Positions 41,644 to 52,449 of a stretch of 64,000 nt of DNA are shown in pieces. The position numbers and the translations under genes were made by a program. The notes beneath the pieces are model-generated. The model was not told the DNA's origin and made no database searches. It worked only from the letters and a program-made list of their open reading frames with translations. Origin of the DNA: Aeromonas caviae (GTDB lineage: Bacteria; Pseudomonadota; Gammaproteobacteria; Enterobacterales; Aeromonadaceae); the NCBI RefSeq assembly GCF_000819785.1, contig NZ_CDBK01000003.1:43711-107710 (forward strand), in the 5' to 3' direction. How positions within the stretch are numbered: position 1 is the stretch's first letter; the number at the start of each line of letters is the position of its first letter.

Positions 41644-43011
41644 ATGCACAACCTATCAAGGCTCGGGCTAAGCCTGATGCTCACCGCCAGCCTCGGTGCC
41701 TGCAGCCAGCAGAGCACCTATCACAGACCCGATCTCGACGTGGCGCCAGCATGGCAGCAGGAGAGCCGGGGTCTCACCGCGCAGCAGGCAGGCCCCTGGT
41801 GGCAGGGATTCCAGGATCCCGCGCTCGATCGCCTGGTCGAGGCGGTGCTGGCCGCCAACCCGGACATGCGGGTGGCCGGGCTCAAGCTCAAGAATGCCCT
41901 GCTCGGCGCCGATCTGGCTGACACCAACCTCACCCCCTCGGTCAGCGCCAATCTCGGGGCCAGCGGCACCAAGAACATGAAAGATGGCAGCGCCAGCAGC
42001 AACCTGGGCCCTTCCCTCAACCTCAGCTACGAGGTGGATCTCTGGGGCAGACTGGCCGCGGCAAGGGATCAGGCAAGCTGGGAAGCACAGGCCAGCGAAC
42101 AGGATCTGGCCGCCACCCGGTTGCTGCTCATCGGCAAGACCCTGGAGCAATACTGGCAACTGGCCTACCTCGGTTCAGCCATTACCCTGGGCACCCAGCA
42201 ACTGGCCAATCTGGAGCGCATTGAGCGCCTGACCCGCGCCAAATACGAGGCGGGCGCCGTGACCCGACTCGATCTGGTACAGGCCAGCCAGCAGAAGGCA
42301 GGCAAGCAAGCGGAGCTCGCCACCCTCACCCAGCAGCGGGCACAGGCGGGCAATGCTCTTCGCCTGCTGCTGGGCCGCAGCAGCGGGCCGCTCGCTGACG
42401 CTCCCGACGCCCTGATCATGGGCCCGATCCCGTCCCTGGCGGCCGGCATTCCCGCCGATGTGCTGGCCCGGCGGCCCGATGTGCGCGCCGCCGAACTCAG
42501 GCTGCGCAAGACCCTTGCGAGGGGAGACGAGATCCGCACCGGCTTTTATCCCACCCTGAGCCTGACCGGCGGTGCCAGCACCACCTCGGATACCCTGACC
42601 CAGGTGCTGCAAAATCCGGTCGGCACCCTGGGCGCCACGCTGGCGCTCCCTTTCCTCGAGTACAACAAGACCCGGCTCTCCATCGCCAGCGCCGACATCG
42701 ACTACCAGATTGCCGAAACCGAGTTTCGCAAGCAGCTCTATACCGCGCTGCTGGAAGTGGAGGATGGCCTGGCAGCCCGTCAGCAAGGGGATCAGCGGCT
42801 GCGCTATCTGGAGCAGCAGAGGGCCTATGCCCGGGAGGCCGAGAGGCTGGCAGGCGCCCGTTTCCTGGCCGGTGCCACCGGGGTGCAACCCTGGCTGGAT
42901 GAGCAGAACCGCCTGTGGGATGCCGAGCTCGCCCTGCTGGCACAGCAGCAGACCCAGCTCAACAACATGGCAGGCATCTATCGGGCGCTGGGGGGAAGCG
43001 ATCGAACCTGA
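41644..43011 (+). CDS. NodT-family outer-membrane efflux lipoprotein
   Basis: 455-residue TolC-like channel. The signal peptide ends in a lipobox (LTASLGAC), so the N-terminal Cys is lipidated. RPDVRAAELRL and two repeats of long helices are typical of the NodT/OprM branch. ATG at 41644 has GAGGG eight bases upstream; an ATG at 41638 overlaps the macB stop. Third gene of the mac operon; it supplies the outer-membrane duct for MacAB. Confidence 0.92.
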   Translation: MHNLSRLGLSLMLTASLGACSQQSTYHRPDLDVAPAWQQESRGLTAQQAGPWWQGFQDPALDRLVEAVLAANPDMRVAGLKLKNALLGADLADTNLTPSVSANLGASGTKNMKDGSASSNLGPSLNLSYEVDLWGRLAAARDQASWEAQASEQDLAATRLLLIGKTLEQYWQLAYLGSAITLGTQQLANLERIERLTRAKYEAGAVTRLDLVQASQQKAGKQAELATLTQQRAQAGNALRLLLGRSSGPLADAPDALIMGPIPSLAAGIPADVLARRPDVRAAELRLRKTLARGDEIRTGFYPTLSLTGGASTTSDTLTQVLQNPVGTLGATLALPFLEYNKTRLSIASADIDYQIAETEFRKQLYTALLEVEDGLAARQQGDQRLRYLEQQRAYAREAERLAGARFLAGATGVQPWLDEQNRLWDAELALLAQQQTQLNNMAGIYRALGGSDRT

Positions 43012-43087
43012 CCCAGGCAGAGAGTGTGGGATCGCGATGGACATCCAGAGGAGGTCAATCGCGACCCATTCTGCCCACAAACCAATT

Positions 43088-43106
43088 GATAATAATTTTC
43101 ATTTCA
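43088..43106. promoter_or_regulatory. Fur box before the siderophore-interacting protein gene
   Basis: GATAATAATTTTCATTTCA matches the 19-bp Fur consensus at 13 positions, 37 bp before the start codon. Confidence 0.75.
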
Positions 43107-43143
43107 TCAAGAATGGGCGCCATCATCAGCCAGGAGTATGCCC

Positions 43144-43950
43144 ATGTCTCAACCCGCCCCGGCCAATCGCCCCCGCCTGCTCACCGTCAAGCATGTTCAG
43201 GATGTGAGCCCGCACCTGCGCCGAATCTGCCTGACCAGCCCCGAGCTTGTGGACTACCCCTTCAGCTGTGGCGGTGCTCATGTCAAGATCATGCTGCCCC
43301 GACCGGATCAGCGCGAGATAGTGTTGCCCACCCCCACCGACAAGGGGCCTCGCTGGCTCGATCCCGCCCAGAAACCCGTCATTCGCACCTTCACCATACG
43401 TGCGTTTCGCCGGGAGGCGCTGGAGCTCGACATCGACTTCGCCCTGCACGGCGAGGCCGGCCCCGCCAGTCGTTTCGCCCTGCACGCCAAACCGGGTGAC
43501 AGGCTCGCCATCTCGGGCCCGGGCGGCCCCGACCCCATGCTGCAAATGGCCGAGCACTATTACATGGCGGGGGATCTCACCGCCCTGCCCGCCATCAGCG
43601 CCATGGTGGAAGTGATGCCAGCCCATGCCCTCGGCCATATCGCCCTGCTGGTCCCCCATCAGGACGACGTGCAGGATCTGTCGCTGCCGGCCGGCGTCGA
43701 CCTGCGCTGGTTCGTGGGCAATCCGGAACAGGCCGCGACCCTGGTGGCGCATTTCACCGCCCAGCCCATGGTCGCCGAGGGGAGCTATTTCTGGTTTGGC
43801 GGGGAAGAGAGCCTGGTCGTGCCGCTACGCCGCCACGTCAGACGCACCCTGGATGCCGAGCGCCAGCGGGTCTACGCAGTCCCCTACTGGCGCAGCGGCA
43901 AGGATGAAGACGCCTACCACCAGGACAGGCACGCCGTGATGGACAGCTGA
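43144..43950 (+). CDS. Siderophore-interacting protein (ViuB-type ferric reductase)
   Basis: 268-residue FAD-dependent flavoprotein of the ViuB/YqjH family, which reduces ferric siderophores in the cytoplasm to release iron. The RTFTIRAF segment is the FAD-binding RxYTxR motif; LAISGPGGPDPML and the C-terminal FWFGGEESLV with a conserved R-rich helix follow. ATG at 43144 has AGGAG at seven bases, better than 43138. Iron control by Fur is indicated by the box upstream. Confidence 0.9.
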   Translation: MSQPAPANRPRLLTVKHVQDVSPHLRRICLTSPELVDYPFSCGGAHVKIMLPRPDQREIVLPTPTDKGPRWLDPAQKPVIRTFTIRAFRREALELDIDFALHGEAGPASRFALHAKPGDRLAISGPGGPDPMLQMAEHYYMAGDLTALPAISAMVEVMPAHALGHIALLVPHQDDVQDLSLPAGVDLRWFVGNPEQAATLVAHFTAQPMVAEGSYFWFGGEESLVVPLRRHVRRTLDAERQRVYAVPYWRSGKDEDAYHQDRHAVMDS

Positions 43951-44089
43951 CCCCCTCTTTATCTTGTGACTGGCGGGCTTCTTCCCTCGGGGAGCGGCCT
44001 GCTTTTGCTGCGGTTCCCCCGCCATCGTTCTCTCTACCCCCATCTTCGCCTGGCGATTTCATTGCGCTTGCATTTGAGACAAACACCAA

Positions 44090-44108
44090 GATAATGACAA
44101 TCATTCTC
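44090..44108. promoter_or_regulatory. Fur box before the DAHP synthase gene
   Basis: GATAATGACAATCATTCTC matches 17 of 19 positions of the Fur consensus. About 92 bp upstream of the start. Confidence 0.9.
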
Positions 44109-44200
44109 AATAACTGCGATAAGCCGTGAACCTGTCTGCTCCCAACAGGATGCCGCATACGGGTTCCCCATCGCACACATGCACAGCAAGGTAACTCCAG

Positions 44201-45307
44201 ATGGCAGTTTTGAATTCGGTCATGCGCGCCTTCGCCATAGAGGCGCTCCCCACCCCTGCCGAGCTGCTGGCGCAGCACCCCTGTCCGGCCGACATGGCCC
44301 GGCACATCGACAACCAGCGCCATCAGGCACGCCGGATCCTGGCAGGTGAAGACGATCGCCTCCTGGTCGTGATTGGCCCCTGCTCCATCCATGATCCCGT
44401 CGCGGCCCTGGACTATGCCGGGCGGCTGGCACGACTCGCCACCGCCTATGAAGACAGCCTTCAAATAGTCATGCGCGCCTATTTTGAAAAGCCGCGCACC
44501 ACGGTGGGCTGGAAGGGGCTGGTCTTCGATCCGCACCTGGACGGCAGCAACGACATCAATCGGGGATTGCATCTGGCACGCCAGGTGCTGCTCGACATCA
44601 ATGGGCTGGGGCTCGCCACCGCCACCGAATTCCTCGACACCACCAGCTTTCTCTATCTCGCCGATCTCGTCAGCTGGGGCGCCATCGGGGCACGCACCAC
44701 GGAGTCTCAGGTCCACCGGCAATTGGCCTCGGCCCTGCCCTGCCCCGTGGGATTCAAGAACGGGACGGACGGCAATATCCGGGTCGCCATCGATGCTATC
44801 CAGGCCAGTACCGCCTCCCACCTCTTCACCGCCCCCGGCAGCCAGGGCGGCATGGTAGTGATCAAGAGCGAAGGCAATCCCGACGGCCATATCATTCTGC
44901 GTGGCGGCACCCTGCCCAACTACCACCAGAGCGATGTGGCGGAGGCAGCAGACCGCCTCACCCGTCAGGGACTCCCCCCTCGCCTGATGGTGGATTGCAG
45001 CCATGGCAACAGCCAGAAGCTGCACACAAACCAGCTGAAGGTCGCCAAAGAGCTCTGTCGCCAGCTGAGCGAAGGGAGCCAAGCCGTCGCCGCCGTCATG
45101 GTCGAGAGCTTCTTGCTGGGAGGAAACCAGAAACCGGCTCCTCTGGGTGAGCTGCAATACGGTCTGTCAGTGACCGATGCCTGCCTCTGCTGGGAAGAGA
45201 GTGAACACCTGCTTGCCATGCTGGCAGAGGCGGTCCAGGCCCGTCGTCGCACCCGGAGAAAATACGCACACGCCGTTCAGTCTGAACTCGATCAACCTGT
45301 CATCTAG
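44201..45307 (+). CDS. 3-deoxy-7-phosphoheptulonate synthase, iron-regulated
   Basis: 368-residue type I DAHP synthase (AroF/G/H family), which condenses phosphoenolpyruvate and erythrose-4-phosphate, the first step toward chorismate. Motifs LLVVIGPCSIHDP, MRAYFEKPRTTVGWKGL, FKNGTDG and MVDCSHGNS are present and the length is typical. The strong Fur box and the neighbouring siderophore-interacting protein suggest it supplies chorismate for a catechol siderophore under iron shortage; amonabactin is the catecholate known from Aeromonas. No siderophore synthesis gene is in the window. Feedback sensitivity to aromatic amino acids cannot be judged. Confidence 0.92.
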   Translation: MAVLNSVMRAFAIEALPTPAELLAQHPCPADMARHIDNQRHQARRILAGEDDRLLVVIGPCSIHDPVAALDYAGRLARLATAYEDSLQIVMRAYFEKPRTTVGWKGLVFDPHLDGSNDINRGLHLARQVLLDINGLGLATATEFLDTTSFLYLADLVSWGAIGARTTESQVHRQLASALPCPVGFKNGTDGNIRVAIDAIQASTASHLFTAPGSQGGMVVIKSEGNPDGHIILRGGTLPNYHQSDVAEAADRLTRQGLPPRLMVDCSHGNSQKLHTNQLKVAKELCRQLSEGSQAVAAVMVESFLLGGNQKPAPLGELQYGLSVTDACLCWEESEHLLAMLAEAVQARRRTRRKYAHAVQSELDQPVI

Positions 45308-45777
45308 CATTCGGTTTATTTGTTTGCCACCAATCCGTGTCTGCCTCATCCGCACGCTGTCCGGCATCGTGCGGATATATCGCAGAAGAGTGGTGTCAAA
45401 CAGACCATAAATAGAGGGGATAAATTAATAGGCGGTGGGCGTCATGCATCAGCAAGAAAAAGTGACGGGCCGCTCAGGCGTACAGATGAGGATCCACCGC
45501 CGCTATTTCATTCTGTCACAGCAGGTATCCATGTTCGTTTCTCACAAGGGACGAAGAAACACGGGCTGTATGAGTCCTCAGTGCGTATAAGTGGCGAGGT
45601 GGCGTGGAAGATGATGCGCCATCTTTATTGGGCACATGGTGGTTATGGCTATTCCAGACGAGGCTCTCCAATTAACCGGAGTAACCTGCGCAATTGGGTT
45701 TTACTGCGACATCATCTGAACCCTGAAAATAATAATGCCGCCCTGCAGGCGGCATTATCGAGAACCGGATCCGGCGA
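45308..45777. other. Intergenic region DAHP synthase / hns
   Basis: 470 bp, less GC-rich than its surroundings. A 176-codon frame (45320-45850) and a 49-codon frame starting at 45444 are open, but neither has a ribosome site I trust, and the long one runs through the hns terminator into hns. I see no recognisable gene; a decayed fragment of foreign DNA is possible. Confidence 0.5.
45732..45758 (-). terminator. Terminator of hns
   Basis: Eleven-bp stem ATAATGCCGCC / GGCGGCATTAT, loop CTGCA, with TTATTTTC on the minus-strand exit side. Confidence 0.85.
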
Positions 45778-46185
45778 TCAGATCAGGAAATCGTTCAGAT
45801 CCTTGCCCAGCGCAACTTGCTCGGCGATGGCCTTGGGCATACGACCCTGACCGGTCCAGGTCTTCTCCTGACCGTCTTCCTGATACTTGTATTTCGCAGG
45901 ACGGGGAGCACGCTTGCTCTTGGTGGTGCCCGCCGCAGCCGGAGCCGCCACGCTGCCGATCAGCTCACGGGGATCGATACCAGCCTGTTGCAGCATTTCG
46001 GTGAATTCATTCAGTTTGCGCTGACGCTCTTCCTGTTCGGCACGTTCCTGTTCAACGGACTCGGCACGCTCGTTATATACCAGGTCAAACTTTTCTTTCG
46101 CTTCTTGCAGTTGCTCAAACGGCAGTTCACGAATGGCAGCGCGCAAGCTGCGAATGTTCAGCAGAACCTTCAGAAACTCGTTCAT
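45778..46185 (-). CDS. hns: Nucleoid-associated protein H-NS
   Basis: 135-residue xenogeneic silencer. Coiled-coil oligomerisation domain (about 1-65, with [15 protein letters not shown] heptads), short flexible linker (80-95) and DNA-binding domain with [12 protein letters not shown], the AT-hook-like loop that reads AT-rich minor groove. The upstream 350 bp are AT-rich, consistent with H-NS autoregulation. Monocistronic. Confidence 0.95.
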   Translation of the reverse strand: MNEFLKVLLNIRSLRAAIRELPFEQLQEAKEKFDLVYNERAESVEQERAEQEERQRKLNEFTEMLQQAGIDPRELIGSVAAPAAAGTTKSKRAPRPAKYKYQEDGQEKTWTGQGRMPKAIAEQVALGKDLNDFLI

Positions 46186-46534
46186 TACTTCCTCACAGAA
46201 TTATTTTTGTATGTCACAGGGATAACACGATTTGAGAATAGCATGCCCATTGGATAACAACATAATGTTTTTATACCATCCGGCAAAGCGCTGACACCAT
46301 ATGGACATTATTCACCGTGGTTAATTCCCTGCCTGATACTTATTGGGAATACTCTCACAGACTTTATTTCCTATTTTCCCCGGTTAATCTCAGGCTCACC
46401 TCATCCGTTGCACACGGTGTTATCTCTTACCCGCGTCGCTCTGCGCCAGGTCATTTAGCAGCAGTGCTGGCCCTTATTGTACAAATAGTGCGCTCATGGC
46501 CATGACCTTCGCAGACAATAAACCAGGTCCCGTT
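46186..46534. other. AT-rich region upstream of hns
   Basis: 349 bp with no gene, noticeably AT-rich, between hns (leftward) and the stop of dsdC. It probably carries the hns promoter; TATAATGTTTTTATACC-like sequence lies near 46262, but I assign no definite elements. Confidence 0.5.
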
Positions 46535-47479
46535 TCAGGATGCCCCTTGCGCCTGATCCTGTATCCAGCGGATGAATGCCTGGATCTTGGGACACTGGCG
46601 GTGAGGGAGGGTCGCCAGGTAATAACGCGGCTCGCAGCGCACCGCCATATCCGGGAAGGGCATCACCAGCGCTCCGCTCGCCAGCGCCTGGCTTGCCAGT
46701 TGCCTGCGCCCCATGGCGACACCGGCGTGGTGGGTGGCGGCAAGGATCGCCAGATCCGCCCGATCAAATCCCATGTGCGACGCGCAAGCCTCCAGGGAGA
46801 GATCCCAGTGACCCCCCCAGGTGCGCCACTCGTCGCTGTCGGTGTCCTGGCCCCAGGCCTGCCTGTCATGGAGCAGGCGGCACTGCTGCAGATTCCTCAC
46901 CGCCCCCATCAGACCGTGGTCGCTGGCGTATTGCGGGCTGCACACCGGCACCATGTATTCATCCATCAGGGGGTGGATGGCCAGGCCCGTCGGGGTTCTG
47001 GCATCGAAGTTGAGGGTCAGATCGATGCCGTAGCCGTGCAGGTTTATGTGCTCGTTGCCCGTCAGCAGGTTGAGCTCGATGTGAGGATGCAGACGGGAAA
47101 AATCGGCGAGCCTTGGCACCAGCCAGCACTGGGCGATGGAGGGGCGCGAGTGCAGCGTCAGGGATCCCGACAGCGCCTGCTCCCTGATCTCCAGCACCTC
47201 CTGATTGATGAACTCCAGGGAGGAGGTGAGGGCCCAGAAGATGCGCTGCCCCTCCGTGGTCAAGGCCACCTTGCGGTGAAAGCGCTGGAACAGCAAAAAA
47301 CCGAGCGCCTCTTCCAAGGCCGAGATGCGGTGGCTCACCGCGCTTGGGCTCAAGGAGAGCTCGTCGGCGGCGAGCGCAAAGGAGCCGTGGCGGGCCGCCG
47401 CCTCGAAGGTGTGGAGCCTGGCGAGCTGATGGCTGCTGAGCAGCTTGCTCCTCACCCCCGGGTGCTCATCGCGTTGCAT
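46535..47479 (-). CDS. dsdC: LysR-type activator of D-serine deaminase
   Basis: 314-residue LysR regulator. The N-terminal winged helix ([34 protein letters not shown]) is followed by the effector domain. It is divergent from dsdA, and with D-serine should activate it, as in E. coli. Start at 47479 follows GGGAGG; the in-frame 47536 is rejected. No D-serine permease dsdX is present between or beside the two genes. Confidence 0.88.
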   Translation of the reverse strand: MQRDEHPGVRSKLLSSHQLARLHTFEAAARHGSFALAADELSLSPSAVSHRISALEEALGFLLFQRFHRKVALTTEGQRIFWALTSSLEFINQEVLEIREQALSGSLTLHSRPSIAQCWLVPRLADFSRLHPHIELNLLTGNEHINLHGYGIDLTLNFDARTPTGLAIHPLMDEYMVPVCSPQYASDHGLMGAVRNLQQCRLLHDRQAWGQDTDSDEWRTWGGHWDLSLEACASHMGFDRADLAILAATHHAGVAMGRRQLASQALASGALVMPFPDMAVRCEPRYYLATLPHRQCPKIQAFIRWIQDQAQGAS

Positions 47480-47501
47480 GGTTGGGCCTCCCTCTCTTTT
47501 A

Positions 47502-47520
47502 TCTGGCAGATGATACCAGA
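47502..47520. promoter_or_regulatory. Dyad in the dsdC-dsdA gap, candidate DsdC site
   Basis: TCTGG-N9-CCAGA. LysR proteins bind T-N11-A type dyads close to their own start; the site is 22 bp from the dsdC start. Tentative. Confidence 0.4.
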
Positions 47521-47694
47521 AGGGCGAGGTTTGCATTCACCAGGAAGACTCAACTCACCCGTATGCGAAGACACAGCAGGGTAGATGACCATTTGCATCA
47601 ACTGGGCTCATCCAAGCCACCCGTTTTATCATTTGTCACGGCAACGCTGGCGCCGTTCAATGGGATGATTCCGTCACCACCCCGCGAGGCTTTC

Positions 47695-49026
47695 ATGACA
47701 CACACCAACATTGCCGGGCTCATCACCCGCTTCCCCCTGCTCGAACCGCTGATCGCCCTCACCCCTGTGACCTGGTTCAATCCGAGGGCCACCTCCCTCG
47801 CGGAAGGATTGCCCCATGTGGGGCTCACTCGGCACGATGTGGCCGCCGCCTCCGCCCGGCTCGCCCGCTTCGCCCCCTACCTGTGCGAGGCCTTCCCCGA
47901 AACCCGCGCCAGCCACGGCATCATCGAGTCCGGGATCGCCGCCATCCCGACCCTGCAGGGGACCCTCAATGGGCGCTACGGCGTCAAACTCACCGGCAGC
48001 TTGCTGCTCAAACAAGACAGCCACCTGCCCATCTCCGGCTCCATCAAGGCGCGCGGCGGCATCCACGAAGTGCTGGCCCATGCCGAACACCTGGCCATCC
48101 AGGCTGGGCTGCTGCGCGAGACGGATGACTATCGCACGCTGTTCTCGGACGAGTTCCGCCACTTCTTCAGCCAGTACAGCATCGCGGTGGGGTCGACCGG
48201 CAACCTCGGCCTCTCCATCGGCATCATGAGCGCCCGCCTCGGCTTTCGCGTCACCGTCCACATGTCCGCCGATGCGCGGGAGTGGAAGAAGCGCAAGTTA
48301 CGCGAACATGGCGCCATCGTCGTGGAATATGCTGACGATTACGGGGTGGCGGTGGAGCAGGGACGCAAGGAGGCCGAGCGCGACCCCAACTGTTTTTTCA
48401 TCGATGACGAGCACTCCCACACCCTGTTCCTCGGCTATGCGGTGGCGGGCGAGCGGGTGAAAAAGCAGTTCGACGAGATGGGCATCAGGGTGGACGCCGA
48501 CCATCCGCTCTTCGTCTACCTGCCTTGCGGCGTCGGTGGTGGCCCGGGCGGAGTGGCCTTTGGTCTCAAGCTGGCGTTCGGGGACAACGTGCACTGCTTC
48601 TTCGCCGAGCCCACCCACTCCCCCTGCATGCTGCTCGGGGTCCACACCGGCTTGCACGATGCCGTTGCGGTGCAAGACCTTGGCATCGACAACCTCACTG
48701 CGGCCGACGGCCTCGCGGTGGGACGCGCCTCCGGTTTTGTCGGCCGCGCCATGGAACGCCTGCTTGCGGGCTTCTACACCCTGAGGGATCAGGAGATGTA
48801 CGACCTGCTGGGGCTCCTGGCCCGGGATGAAGAAATCCGGCTCGAGCCCTCGGCACTGGCGGGCATGGCAGGCCCCTGGCGAGTGGCCGCCAACCTTGAG
48901 TGGCAGAGTGGGCAGGGACTGGATGCAGCCAAGATGGCCGGGGCCACCCACCTGGTGTGGGCCACCGGCGGCGGCATGGTGCCCGCCGAGGAGATGGAAA
49001 AATACCTGGCCTGCGCCCGGATCTGA
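47695..49026 (+). CDS. dsdA: D-serine ammonia-lyase
   Basis: 443-residue PLP enzyme that converts D-serine to pyruvate and ammonia, detoxifying and using D-serine. Lys118 in SGSIKARGG is the Schiff-base residue, at the same number as in E. coli DsdA; the glycine loop [11 protein letters not shown] binds the cofactor phosphate; [15 protein letters not shown] follows. Start at 47695 after GAGG; the frame is open to 47482 but that part overlaps the control region. Confidence 0.96.
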   Translation: MTHTNIAGLITRFPLLEPLIALTPVTWFNPRATSLAEGLPHVGLTRHDVAAASARLARFAPYLCEAFPETRASHGIIESGIAAIPTLQGTLNGRYGVKLTGSLLLKQDSHLPISGSIKARGGIHEVLAHAEHLAIQAGLLRETDDYRTLFSDEFRHFFSQYSIAVGSTGNLGLSIGIMSARLGFRVTVHMSADAREWKKRKLREHGAIVVEYADDYGVAVEQGRKEAERDPNCFFIDDEHSHTLFLGYAVAGERVKKQFDEMGIRVDADHPLFVYLPCGVGGGPGGVAFGLKLAFGDNVHCFFAEPTHSPCMLLGVHTGLHDAVAVQDLGIDNLTAADGLAVGRASGFVGRAMERLLAGFYTLRDQEMYDLLGLLARDEEIRLEPSALAGMAGPWRVAANLEWQSGQGLDAAKMAGATHLVWATGGGMVPAEEMEKYLACARI

Positions 49027-49045
49027 TCTTTTTTTCGCCCCCGTG

Positions 49046-49068
49046 ACCCGCCGACCTGGCGGGTTTTT
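49046..49068 (+). terminator. Terminator of dsdA
   Basis: Seven-bp stem ACCCGCC / GGCGGGT with a five-base loop and five T. Confidence 0.88.
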
Positions 49069-49181
49069 CTGCTGCGAGATCAGCAAGATGGCACCTCAGC
49101 CCTCGCCCCCATGACACAGACGGCCAGACTGCTGGACAGCCTGATTTGTCATCCAGCCCCACCGACTGGTTATTTTGTGAT

Positions 49182-49187
49182 ACGATA
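49182..49187 (+). promoter_or_regulatory. Extended -10 promoter before the 58-residue gene
   Basis: TGATACGAT: TACGAT -10 with the upstream TG of extended -10 promoters. No good -35 is visible. About 180 bp before the small gene at 49366. Confidence 0.5.
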
Positions 49188-49284
49188 GAGACCGTTTTTT
49201 GACATCTGCGCCCCGTTGTCCCCTTTTTCCGGTGAGATAACCACCGGATCCGGCGACCAACACCTGCCGGGCGCAGCACAACAT

Positions 49285-49344
49285 GTGCCCAGTTCGAATC
49301 GCTCCTGCGCGACCTTGACGCCAGGAGCACTCCCCTCTGGGCAC
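49285..49344 (+). promoter_or_regulatory. Foldable leader of the 58-residue gene
   Basis: Outer stem GTGCCCAG (49285-49292) / CTGGGCAC (49337-49344) encloses an inner stem GCTCCTG (49301-49307) / CAGGAGC (49322-49328). The outer stem ends 21 bases before the start codon, and just upstream of its AAGGAG ribosome site. Confidence 0.5.
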
Positions 49345-49365
49345 CTTAGATAAGGAGATCGGGCG

Positions 49366-49542
49366 ATGAAACAATATCAAAGCTGGTTGGGACAATATCT
49401 GATGAGCCGCCGTGACGGAGACCACGCCATGGCATCCGAGCTCGCCAGCTCCATCTGCGAATTCTGGCAGGCCCGTGGAGATGAGGCCGAGACCAGCAAA
49501 TGGCAGCAGATCTACGAGCAGCACGTGGAAAAAACCACCTGA
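49366..49542 (+). CDS. Small protein, 58 residues, unknown
   Basis: Starts MKQYQSWLGQYLMSRRDGD and ends in a Lys-Thr-Thr; likely soluble and helical, rich in Gln, Glu, Ser and Trp, with no cysteine motif except one Cys (SSICEFWQ). The ribosome site AAGGAGA eight bases upstream is strong and codon use matches the genome. A folded leader and an extended -10 promoter precede it and a bidirectional terminator follows, so it is an independent gene. I do not recognise the family. Confidence 0.72.
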   Translation: MKQYQSWLGQYLMSRRDGDHAMASELASSICEFWQARGDEAETSKWQQIYEQHVEKTT

Positions 49543-49563
49543 CGACCTGCTCTCCTCCATAAA

Positions 49564-49590
49564 AAAACCGGCGCTCATGGCGCCGGTTTT
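49564..49590. terminator. Bidirectional terminator, small gene / icd
   Basis: Eleven-bp stem AAAACCGGCGC / GCGCCGGTTTT, loop TCATG, between convergent genes. Confidence 0.92.
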
Positions 49591-49608
49591 GCATTTCAAC
49601 GACCCGGA

Positions 49609-50862
<1,254 letters not shown>

Positions 50863-51272
50863 CGGCATCTCCTAACTTCCGTTTGTTATCAATCTGATCG
50901 TTGCGCGCGGCCATCTTAAGCCCATCCATTTGCATAATCAAATAGCGGGCGTGCATGTCAGACCATAGTCGGGGAGTGGATCACAGTGCGCCTGAGGATC
51001 CCCTCCTCCCTCGCCGCCCTCAGGTCCTGACGAGGCGCAGGCCCCGTCCATCCGGGCCTCTTCCTCTCTTGATGACAGCGTCTCCCTGCCCTCGCCGCCC
51101 CGAGGGCGCCACTCCCCCAAATCCCGTTCGCCTTTACATCGTCGTAACCCCTTTGGCGAGGCAAGGCGCGCCGGGGGACAGGCTGCCGGATCCGGACTAG
51201 GCTCTTTGCCAGTGATCGGGGCGCCCGGGGCGTGGCCGGTCATGAAGAGAGCACGACAACAAGGAGAACACC
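50863..51272. other. Divergent region icd / alpha-beta hydrolase
   Basis: 410 bp, GC-rich, no gene recognised. No promoter or operator stands out by eye. Confidence 0.5.
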
Positions 51273-52364
51273 ATGTTTATCGTCACCAACCGGATGGTCA
51301 ACGAGCAGGGCAAGACCCCCAGCGAGATCTTTGGCGAAAAACCCGCAGAGGGCCCCAACGAACTGCGCCTCGCCGAGGCCCGGCGTCAGGGCAAGCAGTG
51401 GCAGCTGGACCTGCTGCCGGATCAGATCACCGCCGAGATGGCCGCCAGCGTCGGCCTTGACCCCGACCTCCCCCACCCGGCCAGCGCCTATGTGGCGCGC
51501 AAGCTGCTGGAGCGCTGCGCCGGGACCGGCAGCACGGCCAAGCAGAAGCTCAAGACCGGCAAACACCTGCTGCTGTTCGTACACGGCTTCAACAACGATC
51601 TTGACGATGTGCTGGAGCGAGCCGCGGGGCTCGAGGCCCGTTACGGCGTCGAGGTGCTCTGCTTCAGCTGGCCCGCCAATGGCGGCGGCGCCCGGGGCGT
51701 GCTGAGCTACAAGAGCGACAAGCGCGATGCCCTGGCCTCGGCCGGGGCCCTTGACCGGGTGCTGGAGAAGATGAAGGGGCTGCTCGACGAGTTCAACGGC
51801 CAGTATGTGACGCAACTGGAAGAGAAGGCCCAGAAGAAGTTCGCCGACAACGGCGAGGCCTGGGATCGCTACTTCGCCAAGGAGGTGAACAAGCGCTGCC
51901 CCTTCACCATCAATCTGCTGCTGCACAGCATGGGCAACTACCTGTTCAAGCACCTGCTGGGCAGCACCACCTACCACGCCAACCAGCTGCTGTTCGACAA
52001 CATCATCATGGCCGCCGCCGACACCAACAACGAGCTTCACGCCCAGTGGGTCGATCGCATCCAGTGTCGCAACCGCCTCTACATCACCATCAATGAGCGC
52101 GATGGTGCCCTGATGGCATCGCGCATGAAGATGGGGGAGCAGCAAAAGGCGAGGCTCGGCCACTACACCCGGCGGCTGGACGCCAGAACGGCCACCTACG
52201 TGGACGTGACCAATCAGCCCCATGTGGGGGACTCTCACGCCTACTTCGAAGGGGATGCCCTCGCCAACGAGAAGGTGCTGCGCTTCTTCCACACCGTCTT
52301 CAACGGCGGCACCGGCGAGAGCGCGGAGCTGTTCGATGCAGCCCAGAACCTCTATCGCCTCTAG
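51273..52364 (+). CDS. Alpha/beta-hydrolase, DUF900-like
   Basis: 363 residues with an alpha/beta hydrolase core: oxyanion strand LLLFVHGFNNDLDD, nucleophile elbow LLLHSMGNYLF (Ser in HSMGN) and a candidate catalytic His in VGDSHAYF near the end; an Asp in AAADTNNE is the likely third member. No signal peptide, so cytoplasmic. An N-terminal 95-residue extension precedes the core. Substrate unknown. AAGGAGA before the ATG. It is the first gene of the block inserted between icd and rluE. Confidence 0.8.
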   Translation: MFIVTNRMVNEQGKTPSEIFGEKPAEGPNELRLAEARRQGKQWQLDLLPDQITAEMAASVGLDPDLPHPASAYVARKLLERCAGTGSTAKQKLKTGKHLLLFVHGFNNDLDDVLERAAGLEARYGVEVLCFSWPANGGGARGVLSYKSDKRDALASAGALDRVLEKMKGLLDEFNGQYVTQLEEKAQKKFADNGEAWDRYFAKEVNKRCPFTINLLLHSMGNYLFKHLLGSTTYHANQLLFDNIIMAAADTNNELHAQWVDRIQCRNRLYITINERDGALMASRMKMGEQQKARLGHYTRRLDARTATYVDVTNQPHVGDSHAYFEGDALANEKVLRFFHTVFNGGTGESAELFDAAQNLYRL

Positions 52365-52378
52365 CCACTGCGCAAAAA

Positions 52379-52408
52379 AAACCACCGCCCCGAACAGGGC
52401 GGTGGTTT
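52379..52408 (+). terminator. Terminator of the hydrolase gene
   Basis: Twelve-bp stem AAACCACCGCCC / GGGCGGTGGTTT, six-base loop, with A-run before and TTT after; may serve the minus-strand small gene as well. Confidence 0.9.
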
Positions 52409-52449
52409 ATCATTATGCGCTCACTCGGTGGCCACAAGGCCGCCAGGGG

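Noticed and set aside
45320..45850. 176-codon frame beside hns
   Set aside because: Runs through the hns terminator into hns, no ribosome site, no recognisable sequence. Kept only as an intergenic note.
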